Assembly (NCBI RefSeq): GCF_900115395.1
Contig: NZ_FOWE01000002.1
Coordinates: 248,001-312,000 of the forward strand
Reading direction: 5' to 3'
DNA from: Geodermatophilus obscurus
GTDB taxonomy: Bacteria; Actinomycetota; Actinomycetes; Mycobacteriales; Geodermatophilaceae
DNA length: 64,000 nt
A program made the translations under genes and the position numbers. Of the stretch, positions 16,289-24,834 are shown in pieces (position 1 is the stretch's first letter; each line of letters starts with the position of its first letter). The notes below the pieces were generated by a model. It ran no database searches. It saw nothing but the letters and a program-made list of their open reading frames with translations, and had not been told where the DNA came from.

Positions 16289-16810
16289 TCAGGCCCGCCC
16301 GGCGGAGCCGCGGTTGGACTTGGCGGGCGGGACCAGCGGGTCGGGCACCGGGACGTCGTCGGTCACCGGACCGCCGGTCACCGTGGTGGTGCCCGTGGTG
16401 GTGACGGTGGTGGTGCCCGTGCCGGTCGTCGCGGGCGGCGGCGGGACCACGGCCTCGACGTCGCCGAGGAGCGTGGCCTCGCCCTCGATCGTCCCGGCCG
16501 GCGTGCGGCCTGCGGCGTCGGTCCCGGTGCCCCCGGAGCCGCTGCCCCCGGAGCCGCTGCCCCCGGAGCCGGCGCCGCCGGAGCCACTGCCGCCGGTCGC
16601 GCTCGCGGCCAGCTTGTCGATCGTCCCCCGCAGCTGGGCCGGCGCGACCGCCCGGGCCTGCTCGACGGCCTGCCCCACCGCCTGCTGCACCTCCGGCCGG
16701 GCCATCACGCCGGACGCGGCCTGCTTGATCTGCTCGTACTTCTCCTTGCCGGCCCGCGCGCCCAGCACGTACCCGACGGCGAGACCCAGTCCCAACGACA
16801 GCTTGCCCAT
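16289..16810 (-). CDS. YtxH-like small protein with Gly/Ser repeat and Thr-rich tail
   Basis: This encodes 173 residues from ATG at 16810 with GGAGGAGA upstream. Residues 1-25 (LGLGLAVGYVLGARAGKEKY) form the glycine-rich membrane segment and basic turn typical of actinobacterial YtxH-like proteins. A helix to about residue 75 follows. Then comes a low-complexity GGSGS repeat encoded by 15-bp tandem units near 16525-16590, and finally a Thr/Val/Pro-rich tail. The same GYV-GA-YEQI signature ends the larger protein at 27975-29483, so the two are related. The role is unknown; envelope association is inferred. Confidence 0.75.
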   Translation of the reverse strand: MGKLSLGLGLAVGYVLGARAGKEKYEQIKQAASGVMARPEVQQAVGQAVEQARAVAPAQLRGTIDKLAASATGGSGSGGAGSGGSGSGGSGSGGTGTDAAGRTPAGTIEGEATLLGDVEAVVPPPPATTGTGTTTVTTTGTTTVTGGPVTDDVPVPDPLVPPAKSNRGSAGRA

Positions 16811-16926
16811 GTCTTCTCCTCCACTCGTCCGCCGTTCCCGGCGGCCATCTCGGACGCCGCGACCGGCAGGGCCGACCCGTTCGCCCGCAGCTACCCAGCA
16901 GGTGGCGGGCCAACCGGGACCGGTAC

Positions 16927-17301
16927 TCAACCGCCCGCGGGCGCGTGGACGAACACGAACGCCTCGGCGATCCGGCCGTCCTCGACGCGGATGACGTCGC
17001 GGCCGGTGACCACCGGCGGCGCGCCCTCCGGGCCGTAGCCCCAGGCCCGGGTGCCCAGGCCGCCGTCGACCTCCGGCTCACCGAGGGTCCGGAACACGAA
17101 GCCCGGGGTGCCGTCCTGCAGCGCCTGCACGTGCCGGTCGATGGCCTCGGTGCCGCGGACGGCCTCGGCGCCCAGGTGCAGGACCGCGTCCGGGGCGTAG
17201 ACCTCGGCGATCGCGGCGGCCCGCGCGGCGGCGTCCCGCTCGCCGAAGACGCCGAAGACGTTGCGGAGGACCAGGTCCTCGACGGTGCCGGGCGTGGTCA
17301 T
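16927..17301 (-). CDS. SnoaL-like / NTF2-fold protein
   Basis: This encodes 124 residues from ATG at 17301. It has the pattern of a SnoaL-like polyketide-cyclase/nuclear-transport-factor-2 fold: an N-terminal helix, VYAPDAVLHLGAEAVRGTEA, and the late strand RVEDGRIAEAFVFV. Such proteins bind or isomerise small hydrophobic molecules; without a conserved catalytic set the substrate is open. It lies 79 bp downstream of a VOC-family gene on the same strand and may be cotranscribed with it. Confidence 0.85.
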   Translation of the reverse strand: MTTPGTVEDLVLRNVFGVFGERDAAARAAAIAEVYAPDAVLHLGAEAVRGTEAIDRHVQALQDGTPGFVFRTLGEPEVDGGLGTRAWGYGPEGAPPVVTGRDVIRVEDGRIAEAFVFVHAPAGG

Positions 17302-17380
17302 GGTCGTCCCCTCGTCGGTGCCGGGCCCCATCGTGGCGGAGGTCGGGCCCCGCGGGGAACCTCCGAGCGCCACGGGCCCG

Positions 17381-17770
17381 CTAGAACGCGTCGCCGGTGC
17401 GCCAGGCCATCTCCTGCAGGGTCAGCGTGTTGCCGTCGGGATCGGTGATCCAGGCGTACCTCACCCCGCCCCCGACATCGACCACCTCGCCCACGTCGAC
17501 ACCGCGGCCCACGAGGTCGGCGCGGGCGCGCTCGATGTCGTCGACCACCAGGTGCAGCCCCCGGACCGAGCCGGGCGCGGCGTCGTCGTAGGCCGGCAGT
17601 CCGGTGCCCAGGCCGATCGAGCAGGCCGAGCCGGGCGGCGTCAGCTGCACCACCCGCACGCCGTCGACGGGCCGCACGTCGACGTCCTCGGTGAAGCCGA
17701 GCCGCTCGACGTAGAAGGCCTTCGCCCGGTCGACGTCGGCGACCGGGACCGGCACCAGTTCCAGCTTCAT
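17381..17770 (-). CDS. VOC-family (glyoxalase-like) protein
   Basis: This encodes 129 residues from ATG at 17770. One complete vicinal-oxygen-chelate domain is seen: VPVPVADVDRAKAFYVERLG at the start, GLHLVVDDIERARADLVGRG in the middle, and AWITDPDGNTLTLQE at the end, where the glutamate is a usual metal ligand. Most members act as glyoxalases, dioxygenases or antibiotic-binding proteins; the substrate is unknown. It lies between a TetR regulator gene and the SnoaL-like gene on the same strand. Confidence 0.88.
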   Translation of the reverse strand: MKLELVPVPVADVDRAKAFYVERLGFTEDVDVRPVDGVRVVQLTPPGSACSIGLGTGLPAYDDAAPGSVRGLHLVVDDIERARADLVGRGVDVGEVVDVGGGVRYAWITDPDGNTLTLQEMAWRTGDAF

Positions 17771-17850
17771 CCTCACCACGACCCACCTCCCGCACCGGCG
17801 GCGCCGTGCCGCCCGCAGGGGAGACCGTGCCCGACCGCCGGGCTCATCGC

Positions 17851-18453
17851 TCAGGGACGGTGCGCGTCGACGACCACCCGCAGCACCGGGTCGAGGTCGC
17901 CGGCGCCGCCGTCGAGGAGCCCGGCGTGCTGCAGGGCGGCCACCCCGTGGGTCGTCGTCCAGCAGGCCCGCGCCAGCGCGAGCGCGTCCTGCGCCCGCAG
18001 CGTCCCGGCGTCGAGGCACTCCTGCGCCGCGGTGACGACCTGGCCGAAGGACCGGTCGCGGCTGACCTCGCGGGTCGCCCGGCTCGGCGTGAACCCCGGG
18101 ATGACCGGCCCGAACATGACCGAGAAGAACGCCGGCTCGTCGGCGGCGAACCGGCGGTAGGCCTGCGCGAGGACGACCAGCCGGGCGGGGTCGCCCACCG
18201 GCGCCGGGGCCTCCGCCGCGGCCGCGCGCATCGCCTCGCCGAGCCGGCGGAAGCCCTCGGCGTAGAGCGCGTCGGCGAGCCCGGGCTTGCCGCCGAACAG
18301 CGTGTAGACCAGCTGGGTCGACCCGCCGGCCGCGGTCGCCAGGCGTCGCAGGGACAGGGCGTGCGGCCCCTGTTCAGCGATCAGGCGCGCGGCGAGCTCC
18401 ACCACGCGGGTGCGCCGGGGGTCGTCGTCCCCGTTCCCCCATGACACTGTCAT
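17851..18453 (-). CDS. TetR-family transcriptional regulator
   Basis: This encodes 200 residues from ATG at 18453. The helix-turn-helix is at residues 14-60 (RVVELAARLIAEQGPHALSL, LATAAGGSTQLVYTLFGG), followed by a TetR_C-like domain with a WTTTHGVAALQ helix. Its start codon is 15 bp from the start of the divergent flavoprotein gene. A palindrome at 18448-18457 overlaps the start, so the regulator probably represses the flavoprotein and itself. Confidence 0.9.
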   Translation of the reverse strand: MTVSWGNGDDDPRRTRVVELAARLIAEQGPHALSLRRLATAAGGSTQLVYTLFGGKPGLADALYAEGFRRLGEAMRAAAAEAPAPVGDPARLVVLAQAYRRFAADEPAFFSVMFGPVIPGFTPSRATREVSRDRSFGQVVTAAQECLDAGTLRAQDALALARACWTTTHGVAALQHAGLLDGGAGDLDPVLRVVVDAHRP

Positions 18454-18457
18454 GACA
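18448..18457. promoter_or_regulatory. operator-like palindrome in the TetR/flavoprotein spacer
   Basis: TGTCATGACA is a perfect 10-bp palindrome inside a direct repeat of ATGACACTG (18441-18449 and 18452-18460). It overlaps the start codon of the TetR gene. Such a compact arrangement suggests very short or leaderless transcripts. Confidence 0.5.
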
Positions 18458-18467
18458 CTGTTATACC

Positions 18468-19937
18468 GTGGCGGTCGTGGACCCCGTCATCGAGACCGAC
18501 TACCTCGTCGTCGGCGCCGGCGCCTCCGGGCTTGCCTTCGCCGACACCCTGCTCGACGAGACCGACGCGCACGTCACGATCGTCGACCGGCACGGCAAGC
18601 CCGGCGGTCACTGGAACGACGCGTACCCCTTCGTCACGCTGCACCAGCCGTCGGCTTTCTACGGCGTCAACTCGACCGAGCTGGGCAGCGGCCGCAAGGA
18701 CACCACCGGCCTCAACGCCGGCCTCTACGAGCTCGCGTCCGGCCCGGAGATCTGCGGCTACTACGACCGGGTGGTCAGCACCCGCCTCGTCCCGAGCGGG
18801 CGCGTCTCCTACCACCCGATGAGCGACTACGAGGGGGAGGGGCGGTTCCGCTCGCTGCTCTCGGGCGCGGTCACGCGGGTGCACGTGCGCCGCAAGGTCG
18901 TCGACGCGACCTACGCCAGCCCCACGGTGCCGTCGACGCACACGCCGTCGTTCTCCGTGGCGCCCGGCGTGCGGATGGTCCCGCCCAACGCGCTGCCGGG
19001 CCTGGGCAGTGGCACCGGCACCGGCACCGGCACCGGCACCGGCACCGGCACCGACGAGGTCCCGCACCGCTTCACCGTGCTCGGCGGCGGCAAGACGGCG
19101 ATGGACACCGTCGTCTGGCTGGTCCAGGCCGGCGCCGACCCGGACGCGATCACTTGGGTGGTCCCGCGCGACTCCTGGCTGATCAACCGGGTGACCACGC
19201 AGCCGGCGCCGGAGTTCTTCGACGCGGTCATCGGCGGGCAGGCCGACCAGATGGCCGCCTTCGCCGCCGCCACCTCCACCGACGACCTGTTCCTGCGGCT
19301 GGAGGCCTGCGGCGCGGTGACGCGCATCGACCGCGAGCGCACGCCCGGCATGTTCCACCTCGCCACGGTCGCGCCCGGCGAGGTCGAGGTGCTGCGCCGG
19401 GTCCGCGACGTCGTCCGCCTCGGGCGGGTGCGGGCGCTGGAGCCCGGCCGCATGGTCCTCGACGGCGGCGAGGTGCCCGTGGCGCCGGGCACCCTGTTCG
19501 TCGACTGCACCGCCTCCGCCGTGCGGCCGCGCCCGGTGCAGCCGGTGTTCCAGGGCGACCGCATCGTCCTGCAGATGCTGCGGCTGCCGCAGCCGGCCTT
19601 CAGCTCGGCGCTCACCGCCTGGGTCGAGGCGCACCACGACGACGAGGAGCAGCAGAACCGGCTGTGCGCGCCGGTGCGGTTCCCGCACACGCTCGACGAG
19701 TACGCCGGCTCGGTCATGACGACGATGCTCAACCAGTTCCACTGGTCGCAGGACCGCGAGCTGCGGCGCTGGATCCGCACCAGCCGCCTCGACGGCTTCG
19801 GCAAGCTGGTCGCCGGCGTCGACCGCGAGGACGCGCAGCGGCAGGCCGTGCTCGCGCGGTACCGGGAGCAGGCGATGGCCGCGGTCGGCAACATGCCCGC
19901 GCTCACCGGCGCCGCGGGTGGGGCCGGGGCCGGCTGA
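18468..19937 (+). CDS. FAD/NAD(P)-binding oxidoreductase (flavin monooxygenase-like)
   Basis: This encodes 489 residues from GTG at 18468. The N-terminal FAD-binding motif is VVGAGASGLAFADTLLDE, followed by GGHWNDAYPFVTLH, the region that in flavin monooxygenases binds FAD. A second nucleotide-binding site is VLGGGKTAMDTVVWL after residue 200. Between the two halves lies a (Gly-Thr)n linker encoded by seven GGCACC repeats (19012-19053), which could change length without a frameshift. It is divergent from a TetR gene. Substrate unknown; an oxygenating or disulfide-reducing flavoenzyme is likely. Confidence 0.82.
   Translation: MAVVDPVIETDYLVVGAGASGLAFADTLLDETDAHVTIVDRHGKPGGHWNDAYPFVTLHQPSAFYGVNSTELGSGRKDTTGLNAGLYELASGPEICGYYDRVVSTRLVPSGRVSYHPMSDYEGEGRFRSLLSGAVTRVHVRRKVVDATYASPTVPSTHTPSFSVAPGVRMVPPNALPGLGSGTGTGTGTGTGTGTDEVPHRFTVLGGGKTAMDTVVWLVQAGADPDAITWVVPRDSWLINRVTTQPAPEFFDAVIGGQADQMAAFAAATSTDDLFLRLEACGAVTRIDRERTPGMFHLATVAPGEVEVLRRVRDVVRLGRVRALEPGRMVLDGGEVPVAPGTLFVDCTASAVRPRPVQPVFQGDRIVLQMLRLPQPAFSSALTAWVEAHHDDEEQQNRLCAPVRFPHTLDEYAGSVMTTMLNQFHWSQDRELRRWIRTSRLDGFGKLVAGVDREDAQRQAVLARYREQAMAAVGNMPALTGAAGGAGAG
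19012..19053 (+). repeat. in-frame hexanucleotide tandem repeat (GGCACC)n
   Basis: Seven tandem GGCACC units encode alternating Gly-Thr in the linker between the FAD and NAD(P) domains of the flavoprotein. A change in copy number would keep the reading frame. Confidence 0.85.
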
Positions 19938-20028
19938 GCCAGGCGGCGCGCTCGCCCCTGTCCCCGCCCGCGGGTCGCCGCTAGGGTCGCCCCGGCCCGT
20001 GGCGGTCCGCGTGCAGGGCGAGGCATCC

Positions 20029-22896
20029 ATGACAGGCACAGGGCACGTGCGCTTCCGGGTCCTCGGGCCGCTCTCGGTCGAGGACGGGGACGGGCCGCTC
20101 GCCGTCGGTGGCCACCGGCCACGCTCCCTGCTGGCGGCCCTGCTCGTCGCCCGCGGCGAGGTGGTGCCCGCCGACCGGCTGGTCGCCGCGGTGTGGGGCG
20201 ACGCCCCGCCCGACGGCGCGGCGACCGCCCTGCGCGCCTACGTCTCCCGGCTGCGCGGCGTCCTCCGGGACGCCGCCCCGCTGCGGCACCGCCCGCCCGG
20301 CTACTGCCTCTCGCTGGACGCCGCGACGCTGGACGCCGCCGAGTTCGAGCAGCGGGTCCGCAGCGCCCGGGCCGCGGCCGCGGCGGGCGACCACGCCCGG
20401 GCGCTCGCCGACCTCGACGCCGCCCTCGCGCTCTGGCGCGGGGACGCGCTGGCCGAGTTCGCCGACGAGGAGTTCGCCGCCGGTGAGGCGGCCCGGCTGA
20501 CCGAGCTGCGCACGGGCGCCACGGCCGACCGCGCGGACGCGCTGGTGGAGCTCGGCCGGTCCGCCGAGGCGGTGCCCGAGCTGGAGGCGCTGGTGCGCGC
20601 ACACCCGTCGTGGGAGCGGCCCGCGGTCAGCCTCATGCGGGCGCGGTACGCCACCGGGCACCAGGCCGACGCCCTCGCCGCCTTCCACGAGCTGCGGGCC
20701 CGCCTCGCCGAGGAGCTGGGGGTCGAGCCGGCCGCGCCCGCGCAGGAGCTGTACCGGCGGGTCCTCGCCCACGACCCCGCGCTCACCGCGACGCCGGCCC
20801 CGGGCAACCTCCCGCGGCGGGCCAGTGGCTTCGTCGGCCGCCGGCAGGAGACCGGGGGCGTGCTGGCCGCCCTGGAGGCCGGCCCGCTGGTGACGCTGAC
20901 CGGCGTCGGGGGAGCGGGGAAGTCCCGCCTGGCGGTGGAGGTCGCCGCCCTCGGCCGGGCCCGGTTCGGCGACGGCGTGTGGCTGTGCGAGCTCGCCGCC
21001 CTCCCCGACGGCAGCCCGGTGGGTGACGCGGTCGCGGCGGCGCTGGGCATCCGGCAGCGCAGCGGGCTGTCGGTGGAGCAGACGGTGCTGGAGTACCTGC
21101 GCCCGCGGTCGCTGCTGCTCGTCGTCGACAACTGCGAGCACGTGCGCCCGCACGCGGCCGCCCTCGTCGGTGAGGTCGTGCAGCGGTGTCCCGGCGTGGT
21201 GGTGCTCGCGACCAGCCGCGAGCCGCTCGGCGTCGACGGCGAGCAGGTGTGGCCGGTCCCGCCGCTGCCGCTCGCGGACGCCACCGCGCTGTTCGTCCAG
21301 CGCGCCCGGGCGGCGACGCCGGACTTCTCCCTCGACCCGGCCACCGCCGACGCCGTCGCGGCCATCTGTGCCCGCCTCGACGGCCTGCCCCTGGGCATCG
21401 AGCTGGCCGCGGCCCGGATGCGGGCGATGAGCCCCGCGGAGGTGGCCGCCCGGCTCGAGGACGCCCCGCTGCTCGGCGGCGGCCGCGGCCCGGTCGCCCG
21501 GCACCGGAGCCTCGTCGCCGCGATCGAGTGGTCCTACCGGCTGCTGCCCGAGGACGAGCAGCGGCTCTTCCGCGCGATGTCGGTGTTCGCGGGCGGGGCC
21601 GACCTGCGCGCCGTGCACGGCGTCGCCGACCCCGGCGCCTCCGAGGACGACGTCCTCGACCGGCTCTCCCGGCTCGTCGACCGGTCGATGGTCGTGGCCC
21701 GCAGCGGGGTGCACAGCCGCTACCGCCTGCTGGAGACGCTGCGGGCCTACGGCCGGTCCCGCGCCGAGGCCGCCGGTGAGACGGCCGGGCTCACCCGGCG
21801 GCACGTCGAGTACCACGTCGACTACGCCGAGCGGGCCGGCGCGGGGCTGCAGGGCCCCGACGAGCGGGCGTGGGCGGAGGAGGCGCTCGGCGTCTACGAC
21901 GACCTGCGCGCGGCCTTCACCCGGGCCGCCGCCGGGTCGCACTGGGACCTCGCCGTGCGGCTGGTCGCGGCCGTGCCCGAGCTGGTGCACCTGCGCGTCG
22001 GCTACGAGGCCTACGCGTGGGCCGAGCAGCTGCTGCCCGTGGTCGACCCGGACCACCCGCGGTACCCGGCCGCCGTCGGCGCCGCCGCCCGGGGTGCCTG
22101 GAACCGCGGCGACTTCGCCACCGCCGTGGCCACCGCGCGCCGGGCGGGGGACCGCCGGCCACCGCCGGGGTCGCCGCGCATCGCCCACCCCGGCGACGTG
22201 CTCGCCGACGTGGCGCTCTACGAGGGCGACGTCGGCGCCGCGCTGGCGCACTACACCGGCGAGGCGGAGCGGGCCCGCGCCGAGGGCGACCGCATCCGGC
22301 TGGTGTGGACGCTGTACTACGTCGCGGTCTGCCACGCGGTGAGCCGCCGGGCCGAGCGCGGCCTGCCCGCCGCCCGGGAGAGCCTCGAGGTCGCGGAGGC
22401 GACGGCCAACCCGACGGCGCGGTCGATGGCCCGCTACGCCCTCGGGCTGGTGGTGAAGAAGTCCGACCCCGAGCGCGCGCTGGCGCTGTTCGACGAGGCC
22501 GAGGCGCTGGCCGCGGCCGTGCGCAACTTCTGGTGGCAGGGCATCGCGATGATGGAGGCCGCGGCGACCCGGGCGGTGCACGGCGACCCGGGGGTCGCCG
22601 CGCAGGGGCTGCTCGCGGTCCTCGCGCACTGGGAGCGGGTGGGCGACTCCACGCAGCAGTGGCTCGACCTGCGCTACGTCACCCGGCTGTTGCACCGCGT
22701 GCACGCCGACGACGACGCCGCCGTCCTGCACGGCCACCTGCTCGCCGCGGGCCGGCCCTCGCCGCTGGACCTGCCGGCCCCGCACCGCGACGGAGCCCCG
22801 CCCGACCCGCGGGCCGTCGAGGCCGCCGCGGTCGCGCACGCCCGCGCGGCGCTGCGCCGCCTGGTGTCCGGGGAGCCCGCGCCCGTCCGTGGCTGA
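20029..22896 (+). CDS. AfsR/SARP-type regulator: HTH-BTAD-NB-ARC-TPR
   Basis: This encodes 955 residues from ATG at 20029; the open frame extends 37 codons further upstream but with poor composition. Residues 5-95 form an OmpR-like winged helix (FRVLGPLSVEDGDGPLAVGG, RAYVSRLRGVLRD). A bacterial transcriptional activation domain follows to about 250. The NB-ARC module has P-loop TGVGGAGKSR at about 290, Walker B LLLVVDNCEH at about 361, and a CARLDGLPLGIELAAAR motif. The C-terminal 400 residues are TPR-like. These regulators bind direct repeats at an 11-bp pitch and activate nearby genes. Such repeats lie just after its stop, upstream of the methyltransferase gene, and at 15267-15306. Confidence 0.92.
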   Translation: MTGTGHVRFRVLGPLSVEDGDGPLAVGGHRPRSLLAALLVARGEVVPADRLVAAVWGDAPPDGAATALRAYVSRLRGVLRDAAPLRHRPPGYCLSLDAATLDAAEFEQRVRSARAAAAAGDHARALADLDAALALWRGDALAEFADEEFAAGEAARLTELRTGATADRADALVELGRSAEAVPELEALVRAHPSWERPAVSLMRARYATGHQADALAAFHELRARLAEELGVEPAAPAQELYRRVLAHDPALTATPAPGNLPRRASGFVGRRQETGGVLAALEAGPLVTLTGVGGAGKSRLAVEVAALGRARFGDGVWLCELAALPDGSPVGDAVAAALGIRQRSGLSVEQTVLEYLRPRSLLLVVDNCEHVRPHAAALVGEVVQRCPGVVVLATSREPLGVDGEQVWPVPPLPLADATALFVQRARAATPDFSLDPATADAVAAICARLDGLPLGIELAAARMRAMSPAEVAARLEDAPLLGGGRGPVARHRSLVAAIEWSYRLLPEDEQRLFRAMSVFAGGADLRAVHGVADPGASEDDVLDRLSRLVDRSMVVARSGVHSRYRLLETLRAYGRSRAEAAGETAGLTRRHVEYHVDYAERAGAGLQGPDERAWAEEALGVYDDLRAAFTRAAAGSHWDLAVRLVAAVPELVHLRVGYEAYAWAEQLLPVVDPDHPRYPAAVGAAARGAWNRGDFATAVATARRAGDRRPPPGSPRIAHPGDVLADVALYEGDVGAALAHYTGEAERARAEGDRIRLVWTLYYVAVCHAVSRRAERGLPAARESLEVAEATANPTARSMARYALGLVVKKSDPERALALFDEAEALAAAVRNFWWQGIAMMEAAATRAVHGDPGVAAQGLLAVLAHWERVGDSTQQWLDLRYVTRLLHRVHADDDAAVLHGHLLAAGRPSPLDLPAPHRDGAPPDPRAVEAAAVAHARAALRRLVSGEPAPVRG

Positions 22897-22899
22897 GGC

Positions 22900-22928
22900 T
22901 GCAGCCCAGGTGCAGCCGGTCTGCAACG
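22900..22928 (+). promoter_or_regulatory. SARP-like direct repeats upstream of the methyltransferase
   Basis: TGCAGCC, TGCAGCC and TGCAACG start at 22900, 22911 and 22922, an exact 11-bp pitch. They lie 60 bp before the methyltransferase start and match the block at 15267-15306. The regulator gene ends 4 bases upstream. Confidence 0.65.
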
Positions 22929-22987
22929 CGCCGGCGGGACCGTCGTCCCACCGCGGGGGAGGACCCGCACGACGACAGGAGCAGACG

Positions 22988-23824
22988 ATGACCGACACCG
23001 TCGACACGACCGCCGCCGACCGTGCCCTCAAGGGCAGGCACCGGGCGATGTGGGGGCTGGGCGACTACCCGGCCGTGGCCCGCGACGTGATCCCGGAGCT
23101 GGGCCGCGTCCTGGTCGCCGCGGCCGGCGTCCGGCGCGGCGAGCGGGTGCTGGACGTCGCCGCCGGCAGCGGCAACGCCGCCGTCCCCGCCGCCCTGACC
23201 GGCGCCGACGTCGTGGCCTCCGACCTCACCCCCGAGCTCTTCGACGCCGGCCGCGCGTTCGCCGCCCGCGAGGGTGTGCCGGTGACCTGGGAGGAGGGCG
23301 ACGCCGAGGCGCTGCCCTACGGGGACGCGAGCTTCGACGTCGTCCTGTCCTGCGTCGGGGTCATGTTCGCCCCGCACCACCAGCAGGCCGCCGACGAGCT
23401 CGTGCGGGTGTGCCGCCCCGGCGGGCGGATCGGCCTGCTCAGCTGGACGCCGCAGGGCTTCGTCGGCGAGATGTTCCGGACGATGAAGCCCTACGCGCCG
23501 ACGCCGCCGCCCGGCGCCCAGCCGCCGCCGCTGTGGGGCGACGAGCAGCACGTGCGCGGCCTGCTCGGCGACCGGGTGACCGACGTCGTCGCCCGCCGGC
23601 AGACCGTCACCTCGCCGGAGTACGCCTCCCCGGAGGCCTGGCGGGACTGGTGGAAGACCGTCTACGGGCCGACCATCGCCATCTACCGCGGGATCGCCGA
23701 CGATCCGGCCCGCACCGCGGCGCTCGACCACGACCTGGCCGCGCTCGCCGCGCGGTACGACCGCGGCACCGGGTCGACGGTCATGGACTGGGAGTACCTG
23801 CTGCTCACGGCCCGCCGCGCCTGA
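22988..23824 (+). CDS. SAM-dependent methyltransferase (class I)
   Basis: This encodes 278 residues from ATG at 22988, with an AGGAG site upstream. Motif I is VLDVAAGSGNAAVPAA, the acidic residue of motif II is in ADVVASDLTPE, and motif IV is FDVVLSCVGVMFAPHH, all as in UbiE/menaquinone-type small-molecule methyltransferases. The substrate is not evident. Its promoter region carries the 11-bp-spaced repeats, and the adjacent upstream gene is the likely activator, so the pair looks like a regulator and its target. A hairpin follows the stop. Confidence 0.9.
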   Translation: MTDTVDTTAADRALKGRHRAMWGLGDYPAVARDVIPELGRVLVAAAGVRRGERVLDVAAGSGNAAVPAALTGADVVASDLTPELFDAGRAFAAREGVPVTWEEGDAEALPYGDASFDVVLSCVGVMFAPHHQQAADELVRVCRPGGRIGLLSWTPQGFVGEMFRTMKPYAPTPPPGAQPPPLWGDEQHVRGLLGDRVTDVVARRQTVTSPEYASPEAWRDWWKTVYGPTIAIYRGIADDPARTAALDHDLAALAARYDRGTGSTVMDWEYLLLTARRA

Positions 23825-23829
23825 GCGTC

Positions 23830-23862
23830 GGCACCGGGACGGCGGTCCTGCGTCCCGGTGCC
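23830..23862. terminator. hairpin terminator between convergent genes
   Basis: GGCACCGGGACG pairs with CGTCCCGGTGCC around nine bases, 6 bp after the methyltransferase stop. Confidence 0.75.
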
Positions 23863-23941
23863 GGGCCCCGGCGACGACGGGGCGGTGGGCGCCGGCCCCT
23901 CCTGCAGCGCCGTCCGTCCCCGCTGGAGCAGCGGGCGGCGG

Positions 23942-24811
23942 TCACCGGGGTGCCCGGGCCAGGTACCGGCGGTGCACCCGCAGGGTCGCCTCGTCGGAGT
24001 CCAGCCGCCAGTCCTGCTCCTTGGCCTCGTGGAAGTACGCGACCCGCGTGAGGCGTGGGAACCGGCGGGAGCGGTAGAGCGCCTCGTGCCAGGCGGCCTT
24101 GCCGGGCCCGGCGGCGCAGCCGATCTCGCCGACCACGAACTCGGCGGTGGGGTGCAGCGCCGTCAGGCGCCGGTACATGGGCCCGATGACCTGCTCCGCG
24201 GTGACCTGCGGCCTCCCGGCGGCGTCCCATCCCCAGTTGTAGCCGTCGACCCCGACGACGTCGACCCACTCGGCGCCGGGCCAGTAGGCCTCCGCGGGCA
24301 CCCCGCCGACGTCGTTGGTGTTCGTGCAGAACACGAACGCCACGTTGGTCGCCCCCTGACCCCGGGCGATCCCGACGACGCGGCGCCAGGCCTCCTGCCA
24401 CTGCTCCGGGTCGGTCACCGCATCGCTCTCGTGCGCGACCGACCACGGGTACCAGTTCCCGTTGGCCTCGTGCATCAGCCGCACGAGGACCCGCCCCGGG
24501 TAGGCGCGGGCCCCGCCGGCCCAGCGCCGGAAGTACCCGTCCCGGGCGCCGGACACGACGTCGGCCAGGCGGGTGTCCCAGGGCTCCAGGCAGACCATGC
24601 AGTCGTAGGGGTCGGCCGGGTCGAACGCGGCGATGCCGCCGGCGGTGCCGGCGTCCCAGTCGTGGAGGGCCGAGAACCAGGAGAAGACCGGGAGCGCGGC
24701 GCCGAGGCGGGCCTCCAGCGCCCGGTGGTCCTCCACCGGCGTGCCCCCCAGGGCCGACCAGGCCCCGAACCGGCACCGGGTGACCAGCTCCGGGCACTCG
24801 TCGTCCGTCAC
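23942..24811 (-). CDS. GH26-like glycoside hydrolase (beta-mannanase-type TIM barrel)
   Basis: This encodes 289 residues from GTG at 24811. The signature RLMHEANGNWYPWS resembles the acid/base region of family 26, and EFVVGEIGCAAG the nucleophile strand. An intermediate DVVGVDGYNWG strand supports the barrel. No signal peptide is visible, which is unusual for a polysaccharide hydrolase and suggests an intracellular substrate or an unrecognised export route. It follows the pyrophosphatase gene by 23 bp on the same strand and is probably cotranscribed. Confidence 0.8.
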   Translation of the reverse strand: MTDDECPELVTRCRFGAWSALGGTPVEDHRALEARLGAALPVFSWFSALHDWDAGTAGGIAAFDPADPYDCMVCLEPWDTRLADVVSGARDGYFRRWAGGARAYPGRVLVRLMHEANGNWYPWSVAHESDAVTDPEQWQEAWRRVVGIARGQGATNVAFVFCTNTNDVGGVPAEAYWPGAEWVDVVGVDGYNWGWDAAGRPQVTAEQVIGPMYRRLTALHPTAEFVVGEIGCAAGPGKAAWHEALYRSRRFPRLTRVAYFHEAKEQDWRLDSDEATLRVHRRYLARAPR

Positions 24812-24834
24812 CGGATCCCTCGGGGGCCGGGGCC

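Noticed and set aside
16525..16590. CRISPR-like short tandem repeats
   Set aside because: They are 15-bp coding repeats for GGSGS in one protein, without spacers.
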